Source: Petrolisthes cinctipes
Lineage: Eukaryota > Arthropoda > Malacostraca > Decapoda > Porcellanidae
Direction: 5' to 3'
DNA length: 64,000 nucleotides
NCBI GenBank assembly: GCA_033782935.1
Contig: JAWQEG010001234.1
Location: 752,501-816,500, forward strand
In this document: positions 37,562 to 50,430 of the stretch, in pieces
How the letters are laid out: the number at the start of each line of letters is the position of its first letter
Position numbering within the stretch: position 1 is the stretch's first letter
Program-made: the position numbers and the translations under genes
Notes under the pieces: generated by a model
Told to the model about the DNA's origin: nothing
The model's input: the letters and a program-made list of their open reading frames with translations, nothing else
Database searches by the model: none

Positions 37562-39161
37562 TCAGTGCTAGAGTGTTTTCAAAATATAGGCTCAAAACAT
37601 GCTCAAAATCGATATTTTAGGTGCCCAAAGTCGATATCTCAAATTCAGGCCCAAAACACCCGAAAATTCGATATTTTGGGGTCCCAGAAGCGATCTGTAC
37701 TTGCCTACTCCGTGTTAGAGTATTTTCAAAATACAGGCCCAAAACATACTAAAAATCGATCTTTTAGGTGCCCAAAAGTCGATATGTGCATGCATCTTCC
37801 GTACCCGTTTATATCTCAAATTCAGGCTCAAAACACCCGAAAATTCGATATTTTGGGGTCCCAGAAGTGATTTGTACAAGCCTACTTAGTGCTAAAATAT
37901 TTTCAAAATATTGGCTCAAAACATGCTAAAAATCTATATTTAAGGTGCCCAAAGTCGATATCTCAAATTCATGCCCAAATCACCCGAAAATTCGATATTT
38001 TGGGGTCCCTGAAGCGATCTGTACATGCCTACTCAGTGCTAGAATTTTTTCAAAATATAGGCCCAAAACATGCTCAAAATCGATATTTTAGGTGCCCAAA
38101 GACGATATCTCAAATTCAGGCCCAAAACACCCGAAAATTCGATATTTTGGGTTCCCAGAAGCCATCTGTACTTGCCTACTCCGTGTTAGAGTATTTTCAA
38201 AATACAGGCCCAAAACATACTGAAAATCGATCTTTTAGGTGCCCAAAAGTCGATATGTGCATGCATCTTCTGTACCCGTTTATATCTCAAATTCAGGCTC
38301 CAAACACCCGAAAATTCGATATTTTGGGGTCTTAGAAGCGATCTGTACATGCCTACTCAGATACAGGCCCAAAACATGCTGAAAATCGATATTTTAGGTG
38401 CCCAAAGTCAATGTGTATGCATCTTCTGCACCCGTTTATATATTAAATTCAACCTCAAAATACCCGAAAATTCTATATTTTTGGGTCCCAGAAGCGATCT
38501 GTGCATGCCTACTCAGTGCTAAAATGTTTTCAAAATAAAGGCTCAAAACATGCTAAAAATCGATATTTTAAGTGTCAAAAGTCGATATGTGCAAGCATCT
38601 TCTGTACCCGTTTATATCTCAAAATCAGGCTCAAAACACCCGAAAATTCGGTATTTTTAGGTCCTAGAAGCGATCTGTACATGCCTACTCAATGCTAGAG
38701 TGTTTTCAAAATATAGGCTCAAAACATGCTCAAAATCGATATTTTTAGGTGCCCAAAGTCGATATCTCAAATTCAGGCCCAAAACACCCGAAAATTCGAT
38801 ATTTTGGGGTCCCAGAAGCGATCTGTACTTGCCTACTCCGTGTTAGAGTATTTTCAAAATACAGGCCCAAAACATACTAAAAATCGATCTTTTAGGTGGC
38901 AAAAAGTCGATATGTGCATGCATCTTCCGTACCCGTTTATATCTCAAATTCATGCTCAAAAACACCCGAAAATTCGAGATTTTGGGGTCCCAGAAGTGAT
39001 CTGTACAAGCCTACTTAGTGCTAGAATATTTTAAAAATATAGGCCCAAAACATGCTAAAAATCTATATTTTAGGTGCCCAAAGTCGATATCTCAAATTCA
39101 TCCCAAAATCACCCGAAAATTCGATATTTTGGGGTCCCTGAAGCGATCTGTACATGCCTAC
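37562..39161 (+). repeat. 1,600-bp ten-monomer unit, copy 1
   Basis: Order is S-L-S-S-L-D-(long)-S-L-S. The sum is 5x147 + 3x177 + 156 + 176 = 1,598, plus two single-base insertions (CGATATTTTTAGG near 38,742 and CTCAAAAACACCC near 38,957). Markers are CTAGAGTGTTTTC, TATTGGCTCAAAAC, GGGTTCCCAGAAGCCATC and GTGCAAGCATCTTC. Confidence 0.92.
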
Positions 39162-40760
39162 TCAGTGCTAGAGTGTTTTCAAAATATAGGCTCAAAACAT
39201 GCTCAAAATCGATATTTTAGGTGCCCAAAGTCGATATCTCAAATTCAGGCCCAAAACACCCGAAAATTCGATATTTTGGGGTCCCAGAAGCGATCTGTAC
39301 TTGCCTACTCCGTGTTAGAGTATTTTCAAAATACAGGCCCAAAACATACTAAAAATCGATCTTTTAGGTGCCCAAAAGTCGATATGTGCATGCATCTTCC
39401 GTACCCGTTTATATCTCAAATTCAGGCTCAAAACACCCGAAAATTCGATATTTTGGGGTCCCAGAAGTGATTTGTACAAGCCTACTTAGTGCTAAAATAT
39501 TTTCAAAATATTGGCTCAAAACATGCTAAAAATCTATATTTTAGGTGCCCAAAGTCGATATCTCAAATTCATGCCCAAATCACCCGAAAATTCGATATTT
39601 TGGGGTCCCTGAAGCGATCTGTACATGCCTACTCAGTGCTAGAATTTTTTCAAAATATAGGCCCAAAACATGCTCAAAATCGATATTTTAGGTGCCCAAA
39701 GACGATATCTCAAATTCAGGCCCAAAACTCCCGAAAATTCGATATTTTGGGTTCCCAGAAGCCATCTGTACTTGCCTACTCCGTGTTAGAGTATTTTCAA
39801 AATACAGGCCCAAAACATACTGAAAATCGATCTTTTAGGTGCCCAAAAGTCGATATGTGCATGCATCTTCTGTACCCGTTTATATCTCAAATTCAAGCTC
39901 CAAACACCCGAAAATTCGATATTTTGGGGTCTTAGAAGCGATCTGTACATGCCTACTCAGATACAGGCCCAAAACATGCTGAAAATCGATATTTTAGGTG
40001 CCCAAAGTCAATGTGTATGCATCTTCTGCACCCGTTTATATATTAAATTCAACCTCAAAATACCCGAAAATTCTATATTTTTGGGTCCCAGAAGCGATCT
40101 GTGCATGCCTACTCAGTGCTAAAATGTTTTCAAAATAAAGGCTCAAAACATGCTAAAAATCGATATTTTAAGTGTCATAAGTCGATATGTGCAAGCATCT
40201 TCTGTACCCGTTTATATCTCAAAATCAGGCTCAAAACACCCGAAAATTCGGTATTTTTAGGTCCTAGAAGCGATCTGTACATGCCTACTCAATGCTAGAG
40301 TGTTTTCAAAATATAGGCTCAAAACATGCTCAAAATCGATATTTTTAGGTGCCCAAAGTCGATATCTCAAATTCAGGCCCAAAACACCCGAAAATTCGAT
40401 ATTTTGGGGTCCCAGAAGCGATCTGTACTTGCCTACTCCGTGTTAGAGTATTTTCAAAATACAGGCCCAAAACATACTAAAAATCGATCTTTTAGGTGCC
40501 AAAAAGTCGATATGTGCATGCATCTTCCGTACCCGTTTATATCTCAAATTCATGCTCAAAACACCCGAAAATTCGAGATTTTGGGGTCCCAGAAGTGATC
40601 TGTACAAGCCTACTTAGTGCTAGAATATTTTAAAAATATAGGCCCAAAACATGCTAAAAATCTATATTTTAGGTGCCCAAAGTCGATATCTCAAATTCAT
40701 CCCAAAATCACCCGAAAATTCGATATTTTGGGGTCCCTGAAGCGATCTGTACATGCCTAC
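39162..40760 (+). repeat. 1,600-bp ten-monomer unit, copy 2
   Basis: Matches copy 1 at an offset of 1,600 bp, dropping to 1,599 after the extra A of copy 1. It ends near 40,760, where CTCAGTGCTAGAATATT replaces the copy-specific CTAGAGTGTTTTC. Differences are isolated (CCCAAAACTCCCG, AAGTGTCATAAG). Confidence 0.92.
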
Positions 40761-43700
40761 TCAGTGCTAGAATATTTTCAAAATATAGGCCCAAAACATG
40801 CTAAAAATCGATATTTTAGGTGCCCAAAGTCGATATCTCAAATTCAGGCCTAAAACACCCGAAAATTCGATATTTTGGGGTCCCAGAAGCGATCTGTACT
40901 TGCCTACTCCGTGTTAGAGTATTTTCAAAATACAGGCCCATAACAAACTGAAAATCGATCTGTTAGGTGCCCAAAAGTCGATATGTGCATGCATCTTCTG
41001 TACCCGTTTATATCTCAAATTCAGGCTCCAAACACCCGAAAATTCGATATTTTGGGGTCCTAGAAGCGATTTGTACATGCTTACTCAGGTACAAGCCCAA
41101 AACATGCTGAAAATCGATATTTTAGGTGCCCAAAGTAACTGTGTATGCATCTTTTATATATGAAATTCAACCTCAAAATACCCGAAAATTCGATATTATT
41201 GGATCCCAGAAGCGATCTGTACATGCCTACTCAGTGCTAGAATGTTTTCAAAATATAGGCTCAAAACATGCTGAAAATCGATAATTTAAGTGTCCAAAGT
41301 CGATATGTGTATGCATCTTCTGTACCCGTTTATATCTCAAAATCAGGCTCAAAACACCCGAAAATTCGGTATTTTTGTGTCCTAGAAGCGATCTGTACAT
41401 GCCTACTCCTAGTTAGAATGTATTCAAGATACAGACCCAAACATGTTAAAAATCGATATTTTAGGTGCCCAAAAGTCGATATGTGCATGCATCTTCTGTA
41501 CCCGTTTATATCTCAAATTCAGGCTCAAAACACCCGAAAATTCGATATTTTGGGGTCCCAGAAGCGATCTGTACTTGCCTACTCCATGTTAGAGTATTTT
41601 CAAAATACAGGCCCAAAACATGCTGAAAATCGATATTTTAGGTGACCAAAGTCAATATGTGTATGCATCTTCTACACCCATTTATATCCCAAATTCAACC
41701 TCAAAACACCCGAAAATTCGATATTTTGGGGTCCCAGAAGTGATCTGTACAAGCCTACTTAGTGCTAGAATATTTTCAAAATATAGGCCCAAAACATGCT
41801 AAAAATCTATATTTTAGGTGCCCAAAGTCGATATCTCAAATTCATGCCCAAATCACCCGAAAATTTGATATTTTGGGGTCCCTGAAGCGATCTGTACATG
41901 CCTACTCAGTGCTAGAATATTTTCAAAATATAGGCCCAAAACATGCTCAAAATCAATATTTTAGGTGCCCAAAGACGATATCTCAAATTCAGGCCCAAAA
42001 CACCCGAAAATTCAATATTTTGAGTTCCCAGAAGCCATCTGTACTTGCCTACTCCGTGTTAGAGTATTTTCAAAATACAGGCCCAAAACATACTGAAAAT
42101 CGATCTTTTAGGTGCCCAAAAGTCGATATGTGCATGCATCTTCTGTACCCGTTTATATCTTGAATTCAGGCTCCAAACACTCGAAAATTCGATATTTGTG
42201 GGTCCCAGAAGCGATCTGAACATGCCTACTCAGATACAGGCCCAAAACATGCTGAAAATCGATATTTTAGGTGCCCAAAGTCAATGTGTATGCATCTTCT
42301 GCACCCGTTTATATATTAAATTCAACCTCAAAATACCCGAAAATTCGATATTTTTGGGTCCCAGAAGCGATCTGTACATGCCTACTCAGTGCTAGAATGT
42401 TTTCAAGATATAGGCTCAAAACATGCTAAAAATCGATATATTAAGTGTCCAAAGTCGATATGTGCATGCATCTTCTGTACCCGTTTATATCTAAAATTCA
42501 GGCTCAAAACACCCGAAAATTCGATATTTTGGGGTCCCAGAAGCGATCTGTACATGCCTACTCCGTGTTAGAGTATTTTCAATATACAGGCCCAAAACAT
42601 ACTGAAAATCGATCGTTTAGGTGCCCAAAAGTCGATATGTGGATGCATCTTCTGTACCCGTTTATATCTCAAGTTCAGGCTCCAAACACCCGAAAATTCG
42701 ATATTTTTGGGTCCCAGAAGCGATCTGTACTTGCCTACTCCATGTTAGAGTATTTTCAAAATACAGGCCCAAAACATGCTGAAAATCGTTATTTTAGGTG
42801 TCCAAAGTCAATATGTGTATGCATCTTCTACACTCGTTTATATCCCAAATTCAACCTCAAAACACCCGAGAATTCGATATTTTTGGGTCCCAGAAGCGAT
42901 CTGTACATACCTACTCAGTGCTAGAATGTTTTCAAAATATAGGTTTAAAACATGCTAAAAATCGATATTTTAAGTGTCCAAAGTCGATATGTGCATGCAT
43001 CTTCTGTGACCGTTTATATCTCAAATTCAGGCTCAAAACACCCGAAAATTCAATATTTTGGGATCCCAGAAGTGATCTGTACATGCCTACTTAGTGGTAG
43101 AATATTTTCAAAATATAGGCTCAAAACATGCTCAAAATCGATATTTTAGGTGCTTAAAGTCGATATCTCAAATTCAGGCCCAAAACACCCGAGAATTCGA
43201 TATTTTGGGGTCCCAGAAGCAATCTGTACTTGCCTACTCCGTGTTAGAGTATTTTCAAAATACAGGCCCAAAACATATTGAAAATCGATCGTTTAGGTGC
43301 CCAAAGTCGATATGTGCATGCATCTTCCGTATCCGTTTATATCTCAAATTCAGGCTCAAAACACCCGAAAATTCGATATTTTGGGGTCCCAGAAGCGATC
43401 TGTACATGCCTACTCAGTGCTAGAATATTTTCAAAATATAGGCCCAAAACATGCTAAAAATCGATATTTTAGGTGCCCAAAGTCGATATCTCAAATTCAG
43501 GCCCAAAACACCCGAAAATTCGATATTTTGGGGTCCCAGAAGCGATCTGTACATGCCTACTCCGTGTTAGAGTATTTTCAAAATACAGGCCCAAAACATG
43601 CTCAAAATCGATATTTTTGGTGACCAAAGTCAATATGTGTATGTATCTTCTGTACCCGTTTATATCTCGAATTCAGGCTCCAAACACCCGAAAATTCGAT

Positions 43701-46700
43701 ATTTGTGGGTCCCAGAAGCGATCTGTACATGCCTACTCAGATACAGGCCCAAAACATGATGAAAATCGATATTTTAGGTGCCCAAAGTCAATGTGTATGC
43801 ATCTTCTGCACCCGTTTATATATTAAATTCAACCTCAAAATACCCGAAAATTCGGTATTTTTGGGTCCTAGAAGCGATCTGTACATGCCTACTCCTAGTT
43901 AGAATGTTTTCAAGATACAGACCCAAACATGCTCAAAATCGATATTTTAGGTGCCCAAAAGTAGATATGTGCATGCATCTTCTGTACCCGTTTATATCTA
44001 ATATTCAGGCTCCAAACACCCGAAAAATCGATATTTTGGGGTCCCAGAAGCGATCTGTACTTGCCTACTCCATGTTAGAGTATTTTCAAAATACAGGCCC
44101 AAAACATGCTGAAAATCGATATTTTAGGTGACCAAAGTCAATATGTGTATGCATCTTCTACACCCATTTATATCCCAAATTCAAACTCAAAACACCCGAA
44201 AATTCGATATTTGTGGGTCCCAGAAGTGATCTGTACAAGCCTACTTAGTGCTAGAATATTTTCAAAATATAGGCCCAAAACATGTTAAAAATCTATATTT
44301 TAGGTGCCCAAAGTCGATATCTCAAATTCATGCCCAAATCACCCGAAACTTTGATATTTTGGGGTCCCTGAAGCGATCTGTACATGCCTACTCAGTGCTA
44401 TAATATTTTCAAAATATAGGCCCAAAACATGCTCAAAATCAATATTTTAGGTGCCCAAAGACGATATCTCAAATTCAGGCCCAAAACACCCGAAAATTCG
44501 ATATTTTGAGTTCCCAGCAGCCATCTGTACTTGCCTACTCCGTGTTAGAGTATTTTCAAAATACAGGACCAAAACATACTGAAAATCGATCTCTTAGGTG
44601 CCCAAAAGTCGATATGTGCATGCATCTTCTGTACCCGTTTATATCTCGAATTCAGGCTCCAAACACTCGAAAATTCGATATTTGTGGGTCCCAGAAGCGA
44701 TCTGTACATGCCTACACAGATACAGGCCCAAAACATGCTGAAAATCGATATTTTAGGTGCCCAAATTCAATGTGTATGCATCTTCTGCACCCGTTTATAT
44801 ATTAAATTCAACCTCAAAATACCCGAAAATTCGATATTTTTGGGTCCCAGAAGCGATCTGTACATGCCTACTCAGTGCTAGAATGTTTCAAGATATAGGC
44901 TCAAAACATGCTAAAAATCGATATTTTAAGTGTCCAAAGTCGATATGTGCATGCATCTTCTGTACCCGTTTATATCTCAAAATCAGGCTCAAAACACCCG
45001 AAAATTCGGTGTTTTTGGGTCCTAGAAGCGATCTGTACATGCCTACTCCTAGTTAGAATGTTTTCAAGATACAGACCCAAACATGCTCAAAATCGATATT
45101 TTAGGTGCCCAAAAGTCGATATGTGCATGCATCTTCTGTACCCGTTTATATCTCAAATTCAGGCTCAAAACACCCGAAAATTCGATATTTTGGGGTCCCA
45201 GAAGCGATCTGTACATGCCTACTCAGTGCTTGAATATTTTCAAAATATAGGCCGAAAACATGTTAAAAATCGATATTTTAGGTGCCCAAAGTCGATATCT
45301 CAAATTCAGGCCCAAAACACCCGAAAATTCGATATTTTGGGGTCCCAGAAGCGTTCTGTACATGCCTACTCCGTGTTAGAGTATTTTCAATATACAGGCC
45401 CAAAACATACTGAAAATCGATCGTTTAGGTGCCCAAAAGTCGATATGTGGATGCATCTTCTGTACCCGTTTATATCTCAAGTTCAGGCCCAAAACACCCG
45501 AAAATCCGATATTTTGGGGTCCCAGAAGCGATCTGTACATGCCTACTCCGTGTTAGAGTATTTTCAATATGCAGGCCCAAAACATACTGAAAATCGATCG
45601 TTTAGGTGACCAAAGTCAATATGTGTATGCATCTTCTGCACTCGTTTATATCTCAAATTCAACCTCAAAACACCCGAGAATTCGATATTTTTGGGTCCCA
45701 GAAGCGATCTGTACATACCTACTCAGTGCTAGAATGTTTTCAAAATATAGGCTTAAAACATGCTGAAAATCGATATTTTAAGTGTCCAAAGTCGATATGT
45801 GCAAGCATCTTCTGTACCCGTTTATATCACAAATTCAGGCTCAAAACACCCGAAAATTCGATATTTTGGGATCCCAGAAAAGATCTGTACATGCCTACTT
45901 AGTGCTAGAATATTTTCAAAATATAGGCCCAAAACATGCTTAAAATCGATATTTTAGGTGCTTAAAGTCGATATCTCAAATTCAGTCCCAAAACACCCGA
46001 TAATTCGATATTTTGGGGTCCCAGAAGCGATCTGTACTTGCCTACTCCATGTTAGAGTATTTTCAATATACAGGCCCAAAACATACTGAAAATCGATCGT
46101 TTAAGTGCCCAAAAGTCGATATGTGGATGCATCTTCAGTACCCGTTTATATCTCAAGTTAAGGCTCCAAACACCCGAAAATTCGATATTTTGGGGTCCCA
46201 GAAGCGATCTGTACTTGCCTACTCCGTGTTAGAGTATTTTCAAAATACAGGCCCAAAACATGCTAAAAATCGATATTTTAGGTGACCAAAGTCAATATGT
46301 GTATGCATCTTCTACACCCGTTTATATCCCAAATTCAACCTCAAAACACCCGAAAATTCGATATTTTTGGGTCCCAGAAGCGATCTGTACATGCATACTC
46401 AGTGCTAGAATGTTTTCAAAATATAGGCCAAAAACATGCTCAAAATCGATATTTTAGGTGCCCAAAGTCGATATATCAAATTCAGGCCCAAAACACCCGA
46501 AAATTCGATATTTTGGGGTCCCAGAAGCGAACTGAACTTGCCTACTCCGTGTTAGAGTATTTTCAAAAAACAGGCCCAAAGCATACTGAAAATCGATCTT
46601 TTAGGTGCCCAAACGTCGATATGTGCATGCATCTGCTGTACCCGTTTATATCTCAAATTCAGGCTCCAAACACCCGAAAATTCGATATTTTTGGGTCCCA

Positions 46701-47980
46701 GAAGTGATCTGTACATGCCTACTCAGATACAGGCCCAAAACATGCTGAAAATCGATATTTTAGGTGCCCAAAGTCAATATGTGTATGCATCTTCTGCACT
46801 CGTTTATATCTCAAATTCAACCTCAAATCACCCAAAAATTCGATATTTTTGGGTCCCAGAAGCGATCTGTACTTGCTTACTCCGTGTTAAAGTATTTTCA
46901 AAATACCGGCCAAAAACATGTTGAAAATCGATATTTTAGGTGCCCAAAGTCAATATGTGAATGCATTTTCTGTACCCGTTTATATATCACATTCAGGTTA
47001 AAAACACCCGAAAATTCGATATTTTGGGGTCCCAGAAGCGATCTGTACATGCCTACTCAGTGCTAGAATATTTTCAAAATATAGGCCCAAAACATGCTAA
47101 AAATCGATATTTTAGGTGCCCAAAGTCGATATCTCAAATTCAGGCCCAAAACACCCGAAAATTCGGTATTTTTGGGTCCTAGAAGCGATCTGTACATGCC
47201 TAGTCCTAGTTAGAATATTTTCAAGATACAGACCCAAACATGCTCAAAATCGATATTTTAGGTGCCCAAAACTCGATATGTGCATGCATCCTCTGTACCC
47301 GATTAAATCTCAAATTCAGGCTCAAAACACCCGAAAATTCGATATTTTTGGGTCCCAGAAGCGATCTGTACATGCCTACTCAGTGCTAGAATATTTTCAA
47401 AATATAGGCCCAAAACATGCTAAAAATCGATATTTTAGGTGCCCAAAGTCGATATCTGAAATTCTGGCCCAAAACACCCGAAAATTCGATATTTTGGGGT
47501 TCCAGAAGCGATCTGTACTTGCCTACTCCGTGTTAGAGTATTTTCAAAATACAGGCCCAAAACATGTTGAAAATCGATATTTTATGTGACCAAAGTCAAT
47601 ATGTGTATGCATCTTCTACACCCTTTTATATCCCAAATTCAACCTCAAAACACCCGAAAATTCGATATTTTTGGGTCCCAGAAGCGATCCGTACATGCAT
47701 ACTCAGTGCTAGAATGTTTTCAAATATAGGCTCAAAACATGCTAAAAATCGATATTTTAGGTGCCCAAAGTCGATATCACAAATTCAGGCCCAAAACACC
47801 CAAAAATTCGATATTTTGGGGTCCCAGACGCGAACTGAACTTGCCTACTCCGTGTTAGAGTATTTTAAAAAAACAGGCCCAAAACATACTGAAAATCGAT
47901 ATTTTAGGTGCCCAAAGTCAATATGTGTATGCATCTTCTGCACTCGTTTATATCTCAAATTCAACCTCAAAACACCCAAA
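40760..47980 (+). repeat. Mixed, more diverged domain with M monomers
   Basis: All monomer types occur, including M and the AAGTGTCCAAAGTCG long form, without one clear higher-order period. A D monomer near 41,085-41,165 has lost about a dozen bases around CATCTTTTATATATG. Repeated variants such as TTTCAATATACAGG, CTCAAGTTCAGGC and CACCCGAGAATTCG tie 42.5-43.0 kb to 45.3-46.2 kb. No gene is seen. Confidence 0.8.
44999..45174 (+). repeat. Type M monomer, 176 bp (exemplar)
   Basis: Diagnostic sequence is CCTACTCCTAGTTAGAATG, then TTTTCAAGATACAGACCC and CAAACATG with one A lost. It is usually preceded by GGTATTTTTGGGTCCTAG. Landmark spacing is 176 bp. Members lie near 31.02, 41.40, 43.89, 45.05, 47.20, 48.53, 48.92, 49.76, 50.16, 51.32 and 51.82 kb, and reversed near 54.34, 56.08, 58.40, 59.08, 60.27, 61.47 and 62.66 kb. 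I saw none left of about 31 kb. Confidence 0.9.
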
Positions 47981-49207
47981 AATTCGATATTTTTGGGTCC
48001 CAGAAACGATCTGTACATGCCAACTCAGTGCTAGAATGTATTCAAAATATAGGCTCAAAACATGCTAAAAATCGATATTTTAAGTGTCCAAAGTCGATAT
48101 GTGCATGCATCTTCTGTACCCGTTTATATCTCAAATTCAGGCTCAAAACAACCGAAAATTCAATATTTTTGATTTGTGGGTCCCAGAAGCGATCTGTACA
48201 TGCTTACTCCGTGTTAAAGTATTTTTCAAAATACAGGCCCAAAACATGCTGAAAATCGATATTTTAGGTGCCCAAAGTCAATATGTGCATGCATTTTCTG
48301 TACCCGTTTATATCTCAAATTCAGGCTCAAAACACCCGAAAATTCGATAATTTGGGGTCGCAGAAGCGATCGGTACATGCCTACTAAGGGCTAGAATATT
48401 TTCAAAATATAGGCCCAAAACATGCTAAAAATCGATATTTTAGGTGCCCAAAGTCGATATCTCAAATTCAGGCCCAAAACACCCGAAAATTCGTTATTTT
48501 TGGGTCCTAGAAGCGATCTGTACATGCCTACTCCTAGTTAGAATGTTTTCAAGATACAGAAATTCGATATTTTGTGGTCCCAGAAGCGATCTGTACATGC
48601 CTACTCAGTGCTAGAATATTTTCAAAATATAGGCCCAAAACATGCTAAAAATCGATATTTTAGGTGGACAAAGTCGATATCTCAAATTCTGGCCCAAAAC
48701 ACCCGAAAATTCGATATTTTGGGGTCCCAGGAGCGATCTGTAGTTGCCTACTCCGTGTTAGAGTATTTTTTTTAAATACAGGCCCAAAACATGCTGAAAA
48801 TCGATATTTTAGGTGACCCAAGTCAATATGTGTATGCATCTTCAGCACTCGTTTATATCTCAAATTCAACCTCAAAACACCCGAAAATTCGATATTTTTG
48901 GGTCCCAGAAGTGATCTGTACATGCCTACTCCTAGTTAGAATGTTTTCAAGATAGAGACCCAAACATGCTCAAAATCGATATTTTAGGTGCCCAAAAGTC
49001 GATATGTGCATGCATCTTCTGTAACCGTTTATATCTCAAATTCAGGCTCAAAACACCCGAAAATTCGATATTTTGGGGTCCAAGAAGCGATCTGTACATG
49101 CCTACTCAGTGCTAGAATATTTTCAAAATTTAGGCCCAAAACATGATAAAAATCGATATTTTAGGTGCCCAAAGTCGATATCTCAAATTCAGGCCCAAAA
49201 CACCCGA
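47980..49207 (+). repeat. 1,228-bp higher-order unit, copy 1
   Basis: Repeated at an offset of 1,228 bp. Markers are CAGAAACGATCTG, CCAACTCAGTGC, GATTTGTGGGTCCC, GATCGGTACATGCC, CTACTAAGGGC, GTGGACAAAGTCG and AAAATTTAGGCCC. It contains a truncated monomer and a poly-T expansion, which make it easy to recognise. Confidence 0.9.
48484..48558 (+). repeat. Truncated M monomer (about 74 bp)
   Basis: The M monomer breaks off after TTTCAAGATACAG and joins directly to AAATTCGATATTTTGTGG, the start of the next monomer. About 100 bases are missing. The identical join recurs 1,228 bp downstream (about 49,712-49,786), so it predates that duplication. Confidence 0.85.
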
Positions 49208-50430
49208 AAATTCGATATTTTTGGGTCCCAGAAACGATCTGTACATGCCAACTCAGTGCTAGAATGTATTCAAAATATAGGCTCAAAACATGCTAAAAAT
49301 CGATATTTTAAGTGTCCAAAGTCGATATGTGCATGCATCTTCTGTACCCGTTTATATCTCAAATTCAGGCTCAAAACAACCGAAAATTCAATATTTTTGA
49401 TTTGTGGGTCCCAGAAGCGATCTGTACATGCTTACTCCGTGTTAAAGTATTTTTCAAAATACAGGCCCAAAACATGCTGAAAATCGATATTTAAGGTGCC
49501 CAAAGTCAATATGTGCATGCATTTTCTGTACCCGTTTATATCTCAAATTCAGGCTCAAAACACCCGAAAATTCGATAATTTGGGGTCGCAGAAGCGATCG
49601 GTACATGCCTACTAAGGGCTAGAATATTTTCAAAATATAGGCCCTAAACATGCTAAAAATCGATATTTTAGGTGCCCAAAGTCGATATCTCAAATTCAGG
49701 CCCAAAACACCCGAAAATTCGTTATTTTTGGGTCCTAGAAGCGATCTGTACATGCCTACTCCTAGTTAGAATGTTTTCAAGATACAGAAATTCGATATTT
49801 TGTGGTCCCAGAAGCGATCTGTACATGCCTACTCAGTGCTAGAATATTTTCAAAATATAGGCCCAAAACATGCTAAAAATCGATATTTTAGGTGGACAAA
49901 GTCGATATCTCAAATTCTGGCCCAAAACACCCGAAAATTCGATATTTTGGGGTCCCAGGAGCGATCTGTAGTTGCCTACTCCGTGTTAGAGTATTTTTTT
50001 TAAATACAGGCCCAAAACATGCTGAAAATCGATATTTTAGGTGACCAAAGTCAATATGTGTATGCATCTTCAGCACTCGTTTATATCTCAAATTCAACCT
50101 CAAAACACCCGAAAATTCGATATTTTTGGATCCCAGAAGTGATCTGTACATGCCTACTCCTAGTTAGAATGTTTTCAAGATACAGACCCAAACATGCTCA
50201 AAATCGATATTTTAGGTGCCCAAAAGTCGATATGTGCATGCATCTTCTGTACCCGTTTATATCTCAAATTCAGGCTCAAAACACCCGAAAATTCGATATT
50301 TTGGGGTCCAAGAAGCGATCTGTACATGCCTACTCAGTGCTAGAATATTTTCAAAATTTAGGCCCAAAACATGATAAAAATCGATCTTTTAGGTGCCCAA
50401 AGTCGATATCTCAAATTCAGGCCCAAAACA
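49208..50430 (+). repeat. 1,228-bp higher-order unit, copy 2
   Basis: Same markers as copy 1 with few substitutions. It diverges near 50,430 (AACAACCGAAAAATCG). The AAAATTTAGGCCCAAAACATGATAAAAA stretch, written here only by its ends AAAATTTAGG and CATGATAAAA, appears once more near 51,510, so a partial third copy of that monomer exists. Confidence 0.88.
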
